NCBI GenBank assembly: GCA_947500035.1
Contig: CANMQP010000007.1
Span: forward strand, 496,001-560,000
Length of the DNA: 64,000 bases
Direction of reading: 5' to 3'
Source of the DNA: an uncultured Kiloniellaceae bacterium
GTDB lineage: Bacteria > Pseudomonadota > Alphaproteobacteria > Kiloniellales > Kiloniellaceae
Shown in pieces: positions 8,505-19,594 of this stretch (the stretch's first letter is position 1; each line of letters starts with the position of its first letter). The position numbers were made by a program, and so were the translations under genes. The notes under the pieces were generated by a model that was not told the origin of the DNA, ran no database searches, and saw nothing but the letters and a program-made list of their open reading frames with translations.

Positions 8505-9875
8505 CTACCAGACAATGGGGCGTTCCAGGCGATCCCAGAAAAGCCATCGGCGTTCTTCCAACGGCGCCTGATAACCTGCGAAGATTGGCACCTCTTGTCG
8601 TTTCGAAGGATCAAAGAGATGCAGCATCCCCGAGTGACTCGCGATAAGCACACGACCGGTTTCAGGGCACACATCCACACTTCCTGCACTTGACCCAAAT
8701 TCAATCTCCCACAGGACTCTGCCGCTTGGAGTAACGCATGTTGCGAAGCCGGCACCTGCCAATAAGAACGCCCCTTGATCCACTCCCGCCATCGATGCAG
8801 GAAGGTACCCCGAAGCGTAAACACGCAAATAATCATTCAGAACGGTTTGGACTTTTTGCTGCTGTTCGCGCTGCACATTTAGTCCGCAGATCGCCGACAG
8901 ACTACTTACAAGCGTTGCACCTCCGTAGAAGTGGCAGGAATTCAGGGCAATCAGCGTGCTGTCGTCACTAAAACACGCGTCGTGAGGATACGAGCTCAGA
9001 CACTCGAGGCTCGCATAGACAGACGACCTACCGTCATCGCTGAGGCGTAAAACATGGTGATCGTCCATCTGAGTGCCTAGGGCCACAAAACGTCCATCCG
9101 GCGAGAGAGCCGCGTGAATCATGTCACAGTAAGGACGAAATCCTTGATCCTCGTCCAAAGCTGCTCTCATGTCCTCCTCGAGACCAAGCATCAAAGAAGG
9201 GAAAAGAAGCTGAGATTCCCAATCGGCGGCAGACCTCGTTAAAAGGATCACGCCCCTTTCATAGTCGGCCAGCAGGATTTTTTTGCCGTCGTCGGAAATG
9301 GCCAGATGAGTGAAGAATGCTGTATCGCCCGGAGTTTCGAATTTGGATCTGAGGTCCATTGGCAGATGCCTCGGAATGAAGATTGATCCGGGAAGTGGTG
9401 GAATGCGATCGAGAGGTTCACTACCATATGATTTACTGACAGCGAGTGTGCCGTCGGTTTCCAGCGTTAAAAAAAATCGCCGATTTCGCGACCATACGAA
9501 ACCCGCAAGGGGTTCGCGTGCCGTGATCTGATCATCTGCTATGTGCCAAGTCGAAGTGACTGAAAACGCCGTACCTTGAAGGACGAGGAATTCATCTGAA
9601 CCTAGAATTGCGCAGCAAGATAAGCCTGTTACACCCCTTTCCAACTCAGGTATGAACGGTACGTGAGCAGGGTCGAAATGCTCCCGAACCTCACCTGCCT
9701 TCCCTTCAGCATTCAAGTGAACAACTTCCCGAAGGACCGCTTTAGCCAAGTCAGGATTACGTGGGTCTTCCTTAAACGACGGTTGGTCCTTTTGACCTTC
9801 ATGAACCGCCTTTATTTCCGATGAATTGTGCTCCGCCACAATGCGGCCAACGGAATTCCAGGATGATAAATCCAT
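8505..9875 (-). CDS. Beta-propeller-like protein of unknown function
   Basis: 456 aa from ATG 9875, which has GGAAAG eight bases upstream; an ATG at 9923 would add 16 residues without a ribosome site. No signal peptide is seen. Repeated blade-like phrases suggest a WD40/quinoprotein-type propeller (HLAISDDGKKILLADYERG, ALSPDGRFVALGTQMDDHH, CPETGRVLIASHSGMLHLFD). Base composition and codon use are more AT-rich than the genes around it. It stands alone between two terminators. These traits fit later acquisition. I do not recognise a specific family. Confidence 0.8.
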   Translation of the reverse strand: MDLSSWNSVGRIVAEHNSSEIKAVHEGQKDQPSFKEDPRNPDLAKAVLREVVHLNAEGKAGEVREHFDPAHVPFIPELERGVTGLSCCAILGSDEFLVLQGTAFSVTSTWHIADDQITAREPLAGFVWSRNRRFFLTLETDGTLAVSKSYGSEPLDRIPPLPGSIFIPRHLPMDLRSKFETPGDTAFFTHLAISDDGKKILLADYERGVILLTRSAADWESQLLFPSLMLGLEEDMRAALDEDQGFRPYCDMIHAALSPDGRFVALGTQMDDHHVLRLSDDGRSSVYASLECLSSYPHDACFSDDSTLIALNSCHFYGGATLVSSLSAICGLNVQREQQQKVQTVLNDYLRVYASGYLPASMAGVDQGAFLLAGAGFATCVTPSGRVLWEIEFGSSAGSVDVCPETGRVLIASHSGMLHLFDPSKRQEVPIFAGYQAPLEERRWLFWDRLERPIVW

Positions 9876-10004
9876 AATCTCGCTTTCCGTTTTAAATTCG
9901 CAACCAGATTGTACCATCCACACTTTGATAATCGCTTAAGTTTTATTTTCCTATAGCATTTTTTGCTGACCACTCTGTAGAACTTGTTTTTCATCAAAAG
10001 AAGA

Positions 10005-10030
10005 ACGACAGCCCTTCGCAGGGCTGCCGT
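10005..10030 (-). terminator. Intrinsic terminator of the PEP-CTERM gene
   Basis: On the minus strand ACGGCAGCCCT and AGGGCTGTCGT form an 11-bp stem with one G-U pair around GCGA. CTTCTTTT follows at 10004-9997. It lies 28 bases past the stop of the gene ending at 10058. Confidence 0.9.
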
Positions 10031-10057
10031 TATCCTGTTGGCAGAAGCGAAAAGCTG

Positions 10058-10897
10058 TTAGGCTGGTCGCTGCTTTCTACGATGGCGCAAAGCCGCAAAG
10101 CCCAGAAGGCCAAAGCCGAACATGGCGACGGTCGAGGGCTCAGGGACGTCGACCGCAGTCACCGTGATCCGGGCGAAGGGACCAAATCCGTCCTGGAGGA
10201 AGTCGGCGGCGTCGCGGCTGAAGGGAATATCCCCGTTCGGGCCGATAAACGCAGAGTCGAGGATGGCGTCGCTCAAACCTTCATGCAAGCCGATGACTTC
10301 GTTTTCGGAAGCTCCTGTGTCAGGCGCCCCCTGGTTCAGGAACGCAACAGCCGAATTGTCGGCATTGTCCTCGGTGCCCGCATCATAGATGTCGCTGCGG
10401 TCGAAGGTCAGCGAGAAGGGCGAGATGAAATTGCCGTTCGAGTCAAAGAGCTCAACCGAATCATCCAGGCCGATAAAGGCGTCTTGCGACGGGATCAGCA
10501 TGGTCGCGAAGACGAAATGCGTGTTGATGTTGCCGTCGACATCGATTTCGAAGGATACGCTGGACTGCGGGCCGATCGGCCCGACGCCGGCATTCAGCGC
10601 GAAGCCTTGGGAGTCCGGGAAATTGGCGACGCGGTCATCACGAAGCTGCGTGAAAGTACCATCTTCTGCGAGACGTTCGAAGACCGGACTCGCCGCTTCA
10701 CCGACATTGAAGATGTCGAAACCGGAGTTATCGTGGAAGGCGCCATACACCGGCGTAAAGAAGAACCCGCCGTTCTGTGCCAGATTTTCGAAGGTGATCA
10801 GGAGCCTTTTCGCCTCCACGTCCTTCGCACCGCCGGACGCAAAGGCCGCGGTCCCCAGCGCGACCGCGAGCGCCGCGGTTTTGATACCTCTTAACAT
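10058..10897 (-). CDS. PEP-CTERM sorting-domain exported protein
   Basis: 279 aa. An N-terminal signal peptide (MLRGIKTAALAVALGTAAFA) starts the protein. The C-terminus has the full sorting signal: VPEPSTVAMFGFGLLGF, then ALRHRRKQ. Exosortase cuts and anchors such proteins at the cell surface or in exopolysaccharide. The middle is a spondin-like domain by pattern (ITFENLAQNGGFFFTPVYGAFHD, shortened here; DNSGFDIFNVGEAASP; SVSFEID). The start follows GAGGGG. No exosortase gene is in the window. Confidence 0.9.
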   Translation of the reverse strand: MLRGIKTAALAVALGTAAFASGGAKDVEAKRLLITFENLAQNGGFFFTPVYGAFHDNSGFDIFNVGEAASPVFERLAEDGTFTQLRDDRVANFPDSQGFALNAGVGPIGPQSSVSFEIDVDGNINTHFVFATMLIPSQDAFIGLDDSVELFDSNGNFISPFSLTFDRSDIYDAGTEDNADNSAVAFLNQGAPDTGASENEVIGLHEGLSDAILDSAFIGPNGDIPFSRDAADFLQDGFGPFARITVTAVDVPEPSTVAMFGFGLLGFAALRHRRKQRPA

Positions 10898-11060
10898 GAT
10901 AAAATTGTCCCCTCATGAGCTCAATTTCGGAGAGCTCGGTTGATAGCACTCGGGGCCAGTCTGCCTCGTTTCAAGAAAAGGCAGGCGTCACGATAGATAA
11001 AATTTTATTGATCCGGAGTTGATACAACCACTGAACGCTTGAGCGCGAAGTCTTCAAAGG

Positions 11061-11489
11061 TCATGCCAGCTGTTGGTTATCTATGAAGCTCTTCACCAGG
11101 AGACGCACAAGCGGATCGCAATCGAGGCTCACCTCTGGGTCCGCTTGTCGGCGGCTGACATCCATTAGCGAGTCCACACCGGCCTGGAGTTCGCCACTCA
11201 GCGGGGTGTAGCCCATGGCCCAATCAGCGAAACTCCGCTCGGGGACTTCGCGGGCCGCGGCATGCAGAATACTATGATGACGCTCGTCCGCCCCGATCTT
11301 GTCATAAAGAGCCTTCACCTCCGCTTCCGAGCCTTCCAGGACTTGAAAGAAAACACCGTCGCCGTAGAGCAGCAGGCCAGTGATTTGCCGTTGGCGGTTG
11401 CCGCGCCGGGACACGTCGAGAATATCGCGCAGTTCAGCGTCACTCTGTTCTTTGCGCGCAGTGCTGTAATACATCAGTTGGTAGATCAT
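11061..11489 (-). CDS. Stand-alone BLUF-domain blue-light sensor
   Basis: 142 aa from ATG 11489 (MIYQLMYYSTA). Frame-open ATG 11594 would add 35 hydrophobic residues unlike the family. The BLUF domain binds FAD and signals through hydrogen-bond changes at Tyr and Gln. The key residues are present: Tyr in QLMYYS, Asn in SRRGN, Gln in GVFFQVLEG, and Trp and Met in FADWAMGY. There is no effector domain such as EAL or GGDEF; about 45 residues follow the core. It must act by partner binding. Target unknown. Confidence 0.9.
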   Translation of the reverse strand: MIYQLMYYSTARKEQSDAELRDILDVSRRGNRQRQITGLLLYGDGVFFQVLEGSEAEVKALYDKIGADERHHSILHAAAREVPERSFADWAMGYTPLSGELQAGVDSLMDVSRRQADPEVSLDCDPLVRLLVKSFIDNQQLA

Positions 11490-11803
11490 CAGATGCCAGC
11501 CATAGTGGTGCCTTAGAAGAAAAAAACAGATCGGAACAAACCTCAAGACTCTGAGAGGTAATTGCTCTTTTAAGAAAATATTCTTCAAAAACATATAGTT
11601 ACATAGTATTTCACAAGCTTCGGCGCCTTTTTCCGAAACCTTTACGCGTCAGGGTAAGGTCAACGGCTTAAAACTTCACTTCCTTTCACGCGATAGCTTG
11701 AAAACACCTCGCAGCAAAATCGATTATATCACCCCCCGGAATCGCCGATGATCGCGCATCGCCTCTTGGCGTTCGGCCTCGCCGATGCTATAGCCAGCAG
11801 ACC

Positions 11804-13576
<1,773 letters not shown>

Positions 13577-13606
<30 letters not shown>

Positions 13607-14299
13607 ACCGGATCGCCGCGCAACGCCGAGACTGGACAAAGCAACGCTGAAAAGCACCCGCACAGCGGGTTCAGGATTGTCGTTCGCAACCTGCTCAATC
13701 GAACCGATGTCCGGCGCAGCGTTCCGATTCCCTTCGGCGCCGCCCGTGAAATTCGCGCGCATCGAAATACGGCCGATCAGGTTTGAGTGGTCAATTGCGC
13801 CGAAAAATCCGCCCTTTTGGCGTGTCTTCATCTCCTTGGTCGCGATCAAATGGTCGGACATGTCGTATAGGCTGACGGCAATTTCCTTAAGCCCGTCGGC
13901 CATTTGGTAGAGATCAAACCCGACTGCGTTAACGCCCGGCGCAAAGAGAATATTCAGATCTTCAGAAACACTGTAGGGGCCGATCGCGACCCCCTTTCGC
14001 CCGTCTGCATTGAGAGCAGCAAGGCGGGCGTCGAAGATAGACGCGAAGGTAACGCCACCATCTTTCCCGGTGGGCACCGGGCCAGTCTGATCTCTTTGCC
14101 TCGGTCGGAGCCCAGGTTCAGACACTCCCTCCAAAGCGGTCTCGCCCAAGCAACCGGTTTTCTTACAAGATCCGGAAAATCGATTGAACAGCGATCTCTC
14201 ACTAAAAAACGCCAGCCCCCTGTCCTCGGGAACCGCATGGAGGTCGAGCCCATTGACGACCACCGAAGCGTAGGCGACAGGCATCCACTCTTCCGGCAT
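13577..14299 (-). CDS. PEP-CTERM-like protein with a worn-down sorting tail
   Basis: 240 aa. The middle resembles extracellular domains often found with PEP-CTERM tags ([20 protein letters not shown]-type strand, [16 protein letters not shown]). Near the C-terminus [20 protein letters not shown] followed by RRSG matches the layout PEP, hydrophobic helix, basic end, but the helix is weak and 12 extra residues follow. No clear signal peptide is seen at the N-terminus; a decayed or 5'-truncated gene is likely. It overlaps the 3' end of lepA by 30 bases. Confidence 0.55.
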
Positions 14300-14726
14300 T
14301 ACAACGCCTTTCCAAAAGTTCGGCCGCCATCTGTCAACGGGCGCTTGTGACAGGCGCGAGAAGCAATCCGGTCAATCTGAAGCCCAATTGCACAAAGGGG
14401 TTCTCCGCCTTCGGCAGTAAGCTTCACCGAAGCTCCAATGCGGTGGACCGATCCTCCTCAGGCCCCACCTCGAGACCTGGTGTCTTCAGCTGAATCCGCT
14501 GAAGCTCCGCCCAGAATCTTTGCAGAAAAAGATATCACTTCAGGCTGTAGCAGGGGCACACTCGTAGACGCTATGGCGGCAAGCTATCCATCTGGTCTAT
14601 GGTCATAGCGGTCGAGGCTGCTCAAGAGAAGCCGCACCGCCGCACAAACGAAATGTAGTTCTGCAGCTTAGAGCCGGAGTATTTCGCGTCGGAGCCATTG
14701 GAACCGAAGCCCTCGAAAGAGATTGT
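14300..14726. other. 427-base gap upstream of the FetAB genes, no gene seen
   Basis: No frame with convincing codon use. Two small stem-loops are visible: CTTCAGC-TGAATCC-GCTGAAG near 14493-14513 and AGCTTC-ACC-GAAGCT near 14420-14435. The promoter of the ABC operon must lie here, but I cannot place it. Confidence 0.4.
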
Positions 14727-15404
14727 ATGCTCAGCGTTCGCCGCCTTCGCCGTCCAGATCTGCTCGAAGCGAGCCTGACCCTTGCCGAGGGCGAGTGTCT
14801 TGCGATCCGCGGTGCCTCCGGTTCAGGCAAGAGCCTTCTGTTGCGCGCCATAGCCGATCTGGACCCGAACGAGGGCGAAATTACCCTGGATGGCGTCCAC
14901 CGGGAGGCCATTCCGGCGCCGGATTGGCGGCGTCAGGTCTGTTACCTGCCGGCCGAGGCCGGTTGGTGGGCGGACGAGCTGGGCGCACACTTCGGCGATT
15001 GGGAACGCGCCTCGGTGTTCTTCCGGCGCCTCGGGCTCGAAGATGCCCGGCAAGACTGGCCAATTGCCCGGCTCTCGACCGGTGAGCGCCAGAGGTTTGC
15101 TCTCAGCCGGGCCCTGGCAATCAATCCGCGCGTGCTGTTGCTCGATGAACCGACATCGGGTTTGGACCAGGCCGCGATCACGGCGGTCGAAGATCTGATC
15201 GCGGAATGCCGTGAGACCGGGACCGGCGTTATCTGGGTGACCCATGATCCTGTCCAGGCCGAACGCGTGGCCGATCGTTGGCTTTATCTGGAAAACGGCC
15301 GGCTTCGGGAGGCACTGCCCTTTCCCCGGGAGACACTGACTTGCGAACCGGAGGCGCCTTTATCCGACGATCCCACGGCGATATCAGGAAAGGCCGTGCA
15401 GTGA
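14727..15404 (+). CDS. fetA: FetA-type ABC transporter ATP-binding protein
   Basis: 225 aa ATPase with Walker A (GASGSGKS), signature (LSTGERQRFAL) and Walker B (VLLLDEPTSGLD). GAAAGAG precedes ATG 14727. Its stop overlaps the start of the permease (GTGA). In E. coli the FetA/FetB pair exports iron and protects from peroxide stress; the same role is inferred here from the permease family. The last 30 residues are a variable tail. Confidence 0.85.
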   Translation: MLSVRRLRRPDLLEASLTLAEGECLAIRGASGSGKSLLLRAIADLDPNEGEITLDGVHREAIPAPDWRRQVCYLPAEAGWWADELGAHFGDWERASVFFRRLGLEDARQDWPIARLSTGERQRFALSRALAINPRVLLLDEPTSGLDQAAITAVEDLIAECRETGTGVIWVTHDPVQAERVADRWLYLENGRLREALPFPRETLTCEPEAPLSDDPTAISGKAVQ

Positions 15405-16207
15405 ACGCGATTGCTCTTTCCAACTGGGATCTCGTCCTGGCCGCTCTGTTAATCCTGATCAACGGCGCACTCTCCATCGCCCTCTCCCTGGGACTGGAAC
15501 GCCAGTTGCTGATTTCAACGATTCGAATGATCGTCCAACTCACCTTGGTGGGACTGGTTCTGACGACACTCTTTTCTCACGTATCGCCGCTCTGGACCGG
15601 TCTGGCCGCCCTGGCCATGATCGCCTTTGCCGGGCGCGAGGTTACGGCGCGGCAGGAACGCCGTCTTGCAGGAGGATGGAGCTACGGCCTCGGCACGGGC
15701 TGTATGTTGTTCGCTGCGGGTGTGGTGACGATCTTCGCGCTCTCGACCCAGGTCAGCCCGGATCCCTGGTACCATCCGCGTTATGCAATCCCTCTGCTGG
15801 GAATGGTTCTGGGCAACACCATGACCGGCGTGAGCCTCGGTCTGCACACCCTCACCTCGACGCTTACCCGCGAGCGCGCGGCCGTCGAAGCCCGTCTGAT
15901 GCTCGGCGCCAACCGTCACGAGGCCCTGCTGCCGGTGACGCGGACCGCCATGAAGGCAGCCATGATGCCGATCATTAATTCCATGGCCGCGATCGGCTTG
16001 GTGGCTTTGCCCGGCATGATGACCGGGCAGATTCTCGCCGGCGCAGATCCCGCCGAAGCCGTGAAGTATCAGATTCTGGTGATGTTCCTGATAGCCGGTG
16101 GCACCTCTATCGGCGCGACTGGCGTGGTTCTGGCCGGTGGCCGGCGCTTGACGGATGCCCGGCACCGTCTGCGGTTGGATCGGCTGCAGGCGGGCAAAGC
16201 TGCTTGA
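15401..16207 (+). CDS. fetB: FetB-type ABC transporter permease
   Basis: 268 aa (E. coli FetB 259). GTG 15401 overlaps the fetA stop by four bases and has AGGAAAGG upstream. About seven membrane helices are seen. The family signature region is clear: PLLGMVLGNTMTGVSLGL, then EARLMLGANRHEAL and ALPGMMTGQILAGADP. It forms the channel of the putative iron exporter with FetA. Confidence 0.88.
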   Translation: MNAIALSNWDLVLAALLILINGALSIALSLGLERQLLISTIRMIVQLTLVGLVLTTLFSHVSPLWTGLAALAMIAFAGREVTARQERRLAGGWSYGLGTGCMLFAAGVVTIFALSTQVSPDPWYHPRYAIPLLGMVLGNTMTGVSLGLHTLTSTLTRERAAVEARLMLGANRHEALLPVTRTAMKAAMMPIINSMAAIGLVALPGMMTGQILAGADPAEAVKYQILVMFLIAGGTSIGATGVVLAGGRRLTDARHRLRLDRLQAGKAA

Positions 16208-16225
16208 TCAGTTTGGGTCCCGGAC

Positions 16226-16600
16226 TTAGCGAAAGCGGCGTTTTTGGCTCTGCCAGTCACGGCAGAGCAGCACAAGTAAAAGACCCGGAACCGCAAAGAA
16301 TGCGACGGTTGGCCATTGCAGGGCCGGCGCGATGACGGAATCCCAAACTTCGGGCGCAATCCGCCGCTCGACCCCGGCCTGCAGCATGTTCAGGCTCGCT
16401 GAGTGGAGCTTGAACCAGACTTCTCCCAGAGGGGCCAGGCGAAAGGTTTCTCCGGCAGCGATCGCAACCAGATCCCGGCCGAGCGCAATGAAGGCAAGTG
16501 CAAGCAGAAACCATCCAAGAAAACGACCGAAAACTCTCACTTCACGCCTCAAGAACACCGTCTCGTGCGCGCCTGCCGGGAGACGCAACCGAGCGCTCAA
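16226..16600 (-). CDS. Small membrane protein of unknown function
   Basis: 124 aa with two hydrophobic helices, FGRFLGWFLLALAFIALG and WPTVAFFAVPGLLLVLLC, and a basic C-terminus. Convergent with fetB, 18 bases apart. The predicted loop (about 50 residues) would face one side of the inner membrane. I do not recognise the family. The true start may be a later codon. Confidence 0.65.
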   Translation of the reverse strand: MSARLRLPAGAHETVFLRREVRVFGRFLGWFLLALAFIALGRDLVAIAAGETFRLAPLGEVWFKLHSASLNMLQAGVERRIAPEVWDSVIAPALQWPTVAFFAVPGLLLVLLCRDWQSQKRRFR

Positions 16601-16869
16601 TCACACTCTAAGCCTATGATTTAGAGACTGATTCACATCCCGCTGTCGCCAAAAAGCGAGGATCAGACTCCAGGAAGCGGGAGCATATCAGCTAATGGCG
16701 TCCAGTGCCAATTCACACAAACGAGCTGTTCAGACCACCGCGTGGCGGACCGGCATTTTACTTTCTCTGCTTTCGGGCATTGCATCTTGGGAACGGCTCG
16801 GCTAATTTCCCGCCGCGCAAGACACGCGCAGCCGTAATCCCAGTAAGCGCGCGGAAAACGGCAAAGGAC

Positions 16870-16960
16870 GGAGGGGTGGCCGAGTGGCTGAAGGCGCACG
16901 CCTGGAAAGTGTGTATACGTTAATAGCGTATCGAGGGTTCGAATCCCTCTCCCTCCGCCA
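16870..16960 (+). tRNA. tRNA-Ser (anticodon GGA)
   Basis: 91 nt including an encoded CCA. The acceptor stem GGAGGGG pairs with TCCCTCC, discriminator G. The anticodon stem is CACGC/GTGTG with loop CTGGAAA; GGA at 16904-16906 reads UCC and UCU. The long variable arm (TATACGTTAATAGCGTA) marks a class II tRNA. The T arm has GGGTTCGAATCCC. Confidence 0.97.
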
Positions 16961-17155
16961 TTAGCTTATCGCAAAGCGAAACGCCCGCTGCATCAGCGAT
17001 AGGCCGCAGGGCGGCAGTTGTTTCGAAGAAATGATGAGAAGCCTTGGGCCCGAGCTTTCTCCCTGTCTCAGCCACTAACTTGACAGTAACTTCACCTAAA
17101 TTTCACTCGCCGGACCGGAATTGAGTCTGGGCTCGACAGCGATATGCGTCGCCGG

Positions 17156-19591
17156 TTAGGCAACCGCGTCCAGGCTCTCCGCAGAGATAGGTGCCTCAAC
17201 CGCTTCCCAGGTCAGATCGCCGCTGTAGCGGTAGGCGATCCGGCCTTCGTCATCCAGGGCGAAGAGATGTAGCCAGCGATTGTCGAATAAAGCCCGCACC
17301 CCTTCATGCCGCTGAAGAATGTCGGCCATGGCTTCACGCGGGGCCTCGATGCAGACGGACAGACGCAGCGGATCGTGGATATAGTTCTCGCCGTCATGAA
17401 CCGACTGCCAGGGCAGACCGGCTCTCAAGGGCCCGCCGTTCCCCTCGAAGACTCCGATGCCGCCAACCACGTTATGCAGCAGTTTGTTGCCGGAACCGAA
17501 AGTGTCCGGCGCGACGGTCGAGCCGTAGTACTGGAGGCTGATCCAACTCGCCACAACCACCGGCGCGGTCATAATGAGCTCCAGCACGCCGAAACCCCTC
17601 TCGCTGTCCTGCTTCCAGTCGTAGTCGTGCAGAAACGCGCGACCTTCGAGATTACGCCCAGTGGTGCGGGTGCGCGGGGCGGCGATGAAGGCCTTACAGC
17701 CGGCAAGCGCCCACTCGGGACGGACCTCGGCCCAGTTGCGGGCACGGGCGGCAATGTCACCCTGATCCGCGGCCCGCGGCAGGCGCAGCGCCCGCTCACC
17801 GCGGGTCACACTGCCCGCGGCCGCCAACCACTGGCGCGCCTGCTTAAGGTCCGCGCCATGGCCGGACGCCGGCGCGTCCTTGTCGTATAGTGTGACGGCA
17901 TCGGTTGTCGTATCGTGCAAGGCGCCGACAAACAGCGTGTCCTCGGGAACGATAATCCCGCGGCCGACCAAGCCCTTGCGAACTTCCGGGTCATTGAGGA
18001 GCGAAGCCAGTAAGCGGGCATTGACCTCGCCTGAATAACCACCGCAGGCGCCGCAGTGCAGACCGCTTGCATGCGGATTATTGACCACATTGGCGCCATG
18101 ACCGGCGAGCAGAATCAGCCGCGCAAAACCACTGGTCAGCGACATGGCGCGCAAGACGGTTTCAGCCGAAACGATCCGCGTTTCCATATCAAGTTCCGGA
18201 TCAAACTGCGGCGCGGGATCGTTCGGCACGGGTGTTGGATTCAGTCCCAGCGCATCGCGTAACAACTTGCCGATGTAAACCGGCCCCATGGCCTCGACAA
18301 AGGCAAATGAGGAGACCGCGGCAAGCTTGAAACGGCCCCAGGCGCGCTTGGCGCGGGCGGAATAGCGCGTGGCCAGATCGTCTTGCTCACGCGCGGCATC
18401 GCCCGAGGTCGAGGAAATGGTCGGGTTCAGAAGCACAGGAAGCCTCAATTCCTCGACATCCGAAGCAAAGCGACGGTGCTTGGCGAAAACACCGAAAAAA
18501 CCGGCAAAGCCCAGAGTACGGATCGAGGGATCGACCGCTTCCAGCGCACGGCGGAAGACCTCCGAGCGCACGTCGATGCAAAAGGCGGCTTGCAGCGCGG
18601 GACGGGTTTCATTCCCCGCAGGCGATGGCGCTGCAAGTGTTTCCACAAGACCGCGCTGAGCAGCGCGTTCGGCCGCCTCCTGCAGGATCTCATCGACGAC
18701 CTCTGCCTCGCCGGCGGTCATCGGCATCTCGTGCTGCACCCGGATCTTTGCCCATGCCTCTTCGATCGCAGGTCCATGCTGTAGGAACAGAGCTTCTTCC
18801 CAAAGCAGGCGGATCGCAAGAAAATCGGTGATCGTCGTATCGCTATCCCCGGCCAGCTCAGCACGCCAGAGCTGGTAGCGCGCATATTGCGCCCAGCCGC
18901 TGAGCGAGAAGAGAAGCTGATGAAAATAGCTATCGAGGGCGGCCTCGCTTAAACCAAGGCGATGGACCGCACGGGCGATGGCCTCAAGCGGATTCTGTGG
19001 CGCATCCGCGGCAAAGCGGCCGAAGTCATGGAGCCCCATGATCTCGGGTGTCAGATCGTGGGTGGCATGGGCCAAATACGCCGTCCAGGCGCGCCGTCCG
19101 CGCGGGGCGGCCCAGAGCGCCTGACCTTCGTCGAAATAGCCTGCCGCCCAGTTTCCGAAACAATCGGCGATCAGGCCAGGCCAGTCATCTCCATGGTCCT
19201 TGGCAGCAAGATCCGCAATTGTGGGCAGAGCTGCAGGCGTGGGCCGTGTATTCGCCGCGGCGGCCTTAAGGGCCGCCACGTCGGCTGGCTTCCCGGGATG
19301 GGGCGACGCGGTCAGCGCCGATACGAGGTCGGCGTCAGAAATTTTTCCTGCCGAGATGCGCTCCAGATACCAGTCACGCGGCATAGCCACCGGCGTGCCG
19401 CCGATACGCCCGAGCCGGGCTCCCACCTGGGCAAGCGTTTGCTTGGTCTGGCCCAAAAAAGGATTGACCGCAACATAGGAAGCGAGAGGCCATACCGGCG
19501 GGATCTGGCGTGCGGCCCCGTCGGCAGCGGCGCTCACACTGGAGAGATCGTGTAATTCGTTTTTTGTTTCCAAGGTCATGGCTTTCATCAT
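17156..19591 (-). CDS. dabA: DabA, zinc subunit of an inorganic-carbon uptake complex
   Basis: 811 aa of the DUF2309/UPF0753 family. DabA is a cytoplasmic beta-carbonic-anhydrase-like protein that, with membrane partner DabB, turns CO2 into trapped bicarbonate using ion-motive force. Expected zinc and catalytic motifs are present: CIDVRSE (Cys and Asp) and later [20 protein letters not shown] (His and Cys). It follows dabB by three bases, with GAGAG before ATGATG at 19591/19588. No RuBisCO or carboxysome gene is in the window, so the pair may serve anaplerotic carboxylation or CO2 limitation rather than autotrophy. Confidence 0.93.
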   Translation of the reverse strand: MMKAMTLETKNELHDLSSVSAAADGAARQIPPVWPLASYVAVNPFLGQTKQTLAQVGARLGRIGGTPVAMPRDWYLERISAGKISDADLVSALTASPHPGKPADVAALKAAAANTRPTPAALPTIADLAAKDHGDDWPGLIADCFGNWAAGYFDEGQALWAAPRGRRAWTAYLAHATHDLTPEIMGLHDFGRFAADAPQNPLEAIARAVHRLGLSEAALDSYFHQLLFSLSGWAQYARYQLWRAELAGDSDTTITDFLAIRLLWEEALFLQHGPAIEEAWAKIRVQHEMPMTAGEAEVVDEILQEAAERAAQRGLVETLAAPSPAGNETRPALQAAFCIDVRSEVFRRALEAVDPSIRTLGFAGFFGVFAKHRRFASDVEELRLPVLLNPTISSTSGDAAREQDDLATRYSARAKRAWGRFKLAAVSSFAFVEAMGPVYIGKLLRDALGLNPTPVPNDPAPQFDPELDMETRIVSAETVLRAMSLTSGFARLILLAGHGANVVNNPHASGLHCGACGGYSGEVNARLLASLLNDPEVRKGLVGRGIIVPEDTLFVGALHDTTTDAVTLYDKDAPASGHGADLKQARQWLAAAGSVTRGERALRLPRAADQGDIAARARNWAEVRPEWALAGCKAFIAAPRTRTTGRNLEGRAFLHDYDWKQDSERGFGVLELIMTAPVVVASWISLQYYGSTVAPDTFGSGNKLLHNVVGGIGVFEGNGGPLRAGLPWQSVHDGENYIHDPLRLSVCIEAPREAMADILQRHEGVRALFDNRWLHLFALDDEGRIAYRYSGDLTWEAVEAPISAESLDAVA

Positions 19592-19594
19592 CTC

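Noticed and set aside
14603-14911. Minus-strand frame at the fetA start
   Set aside because: Arg/Ser-rich translation typical of an antisense shadow over fetA.
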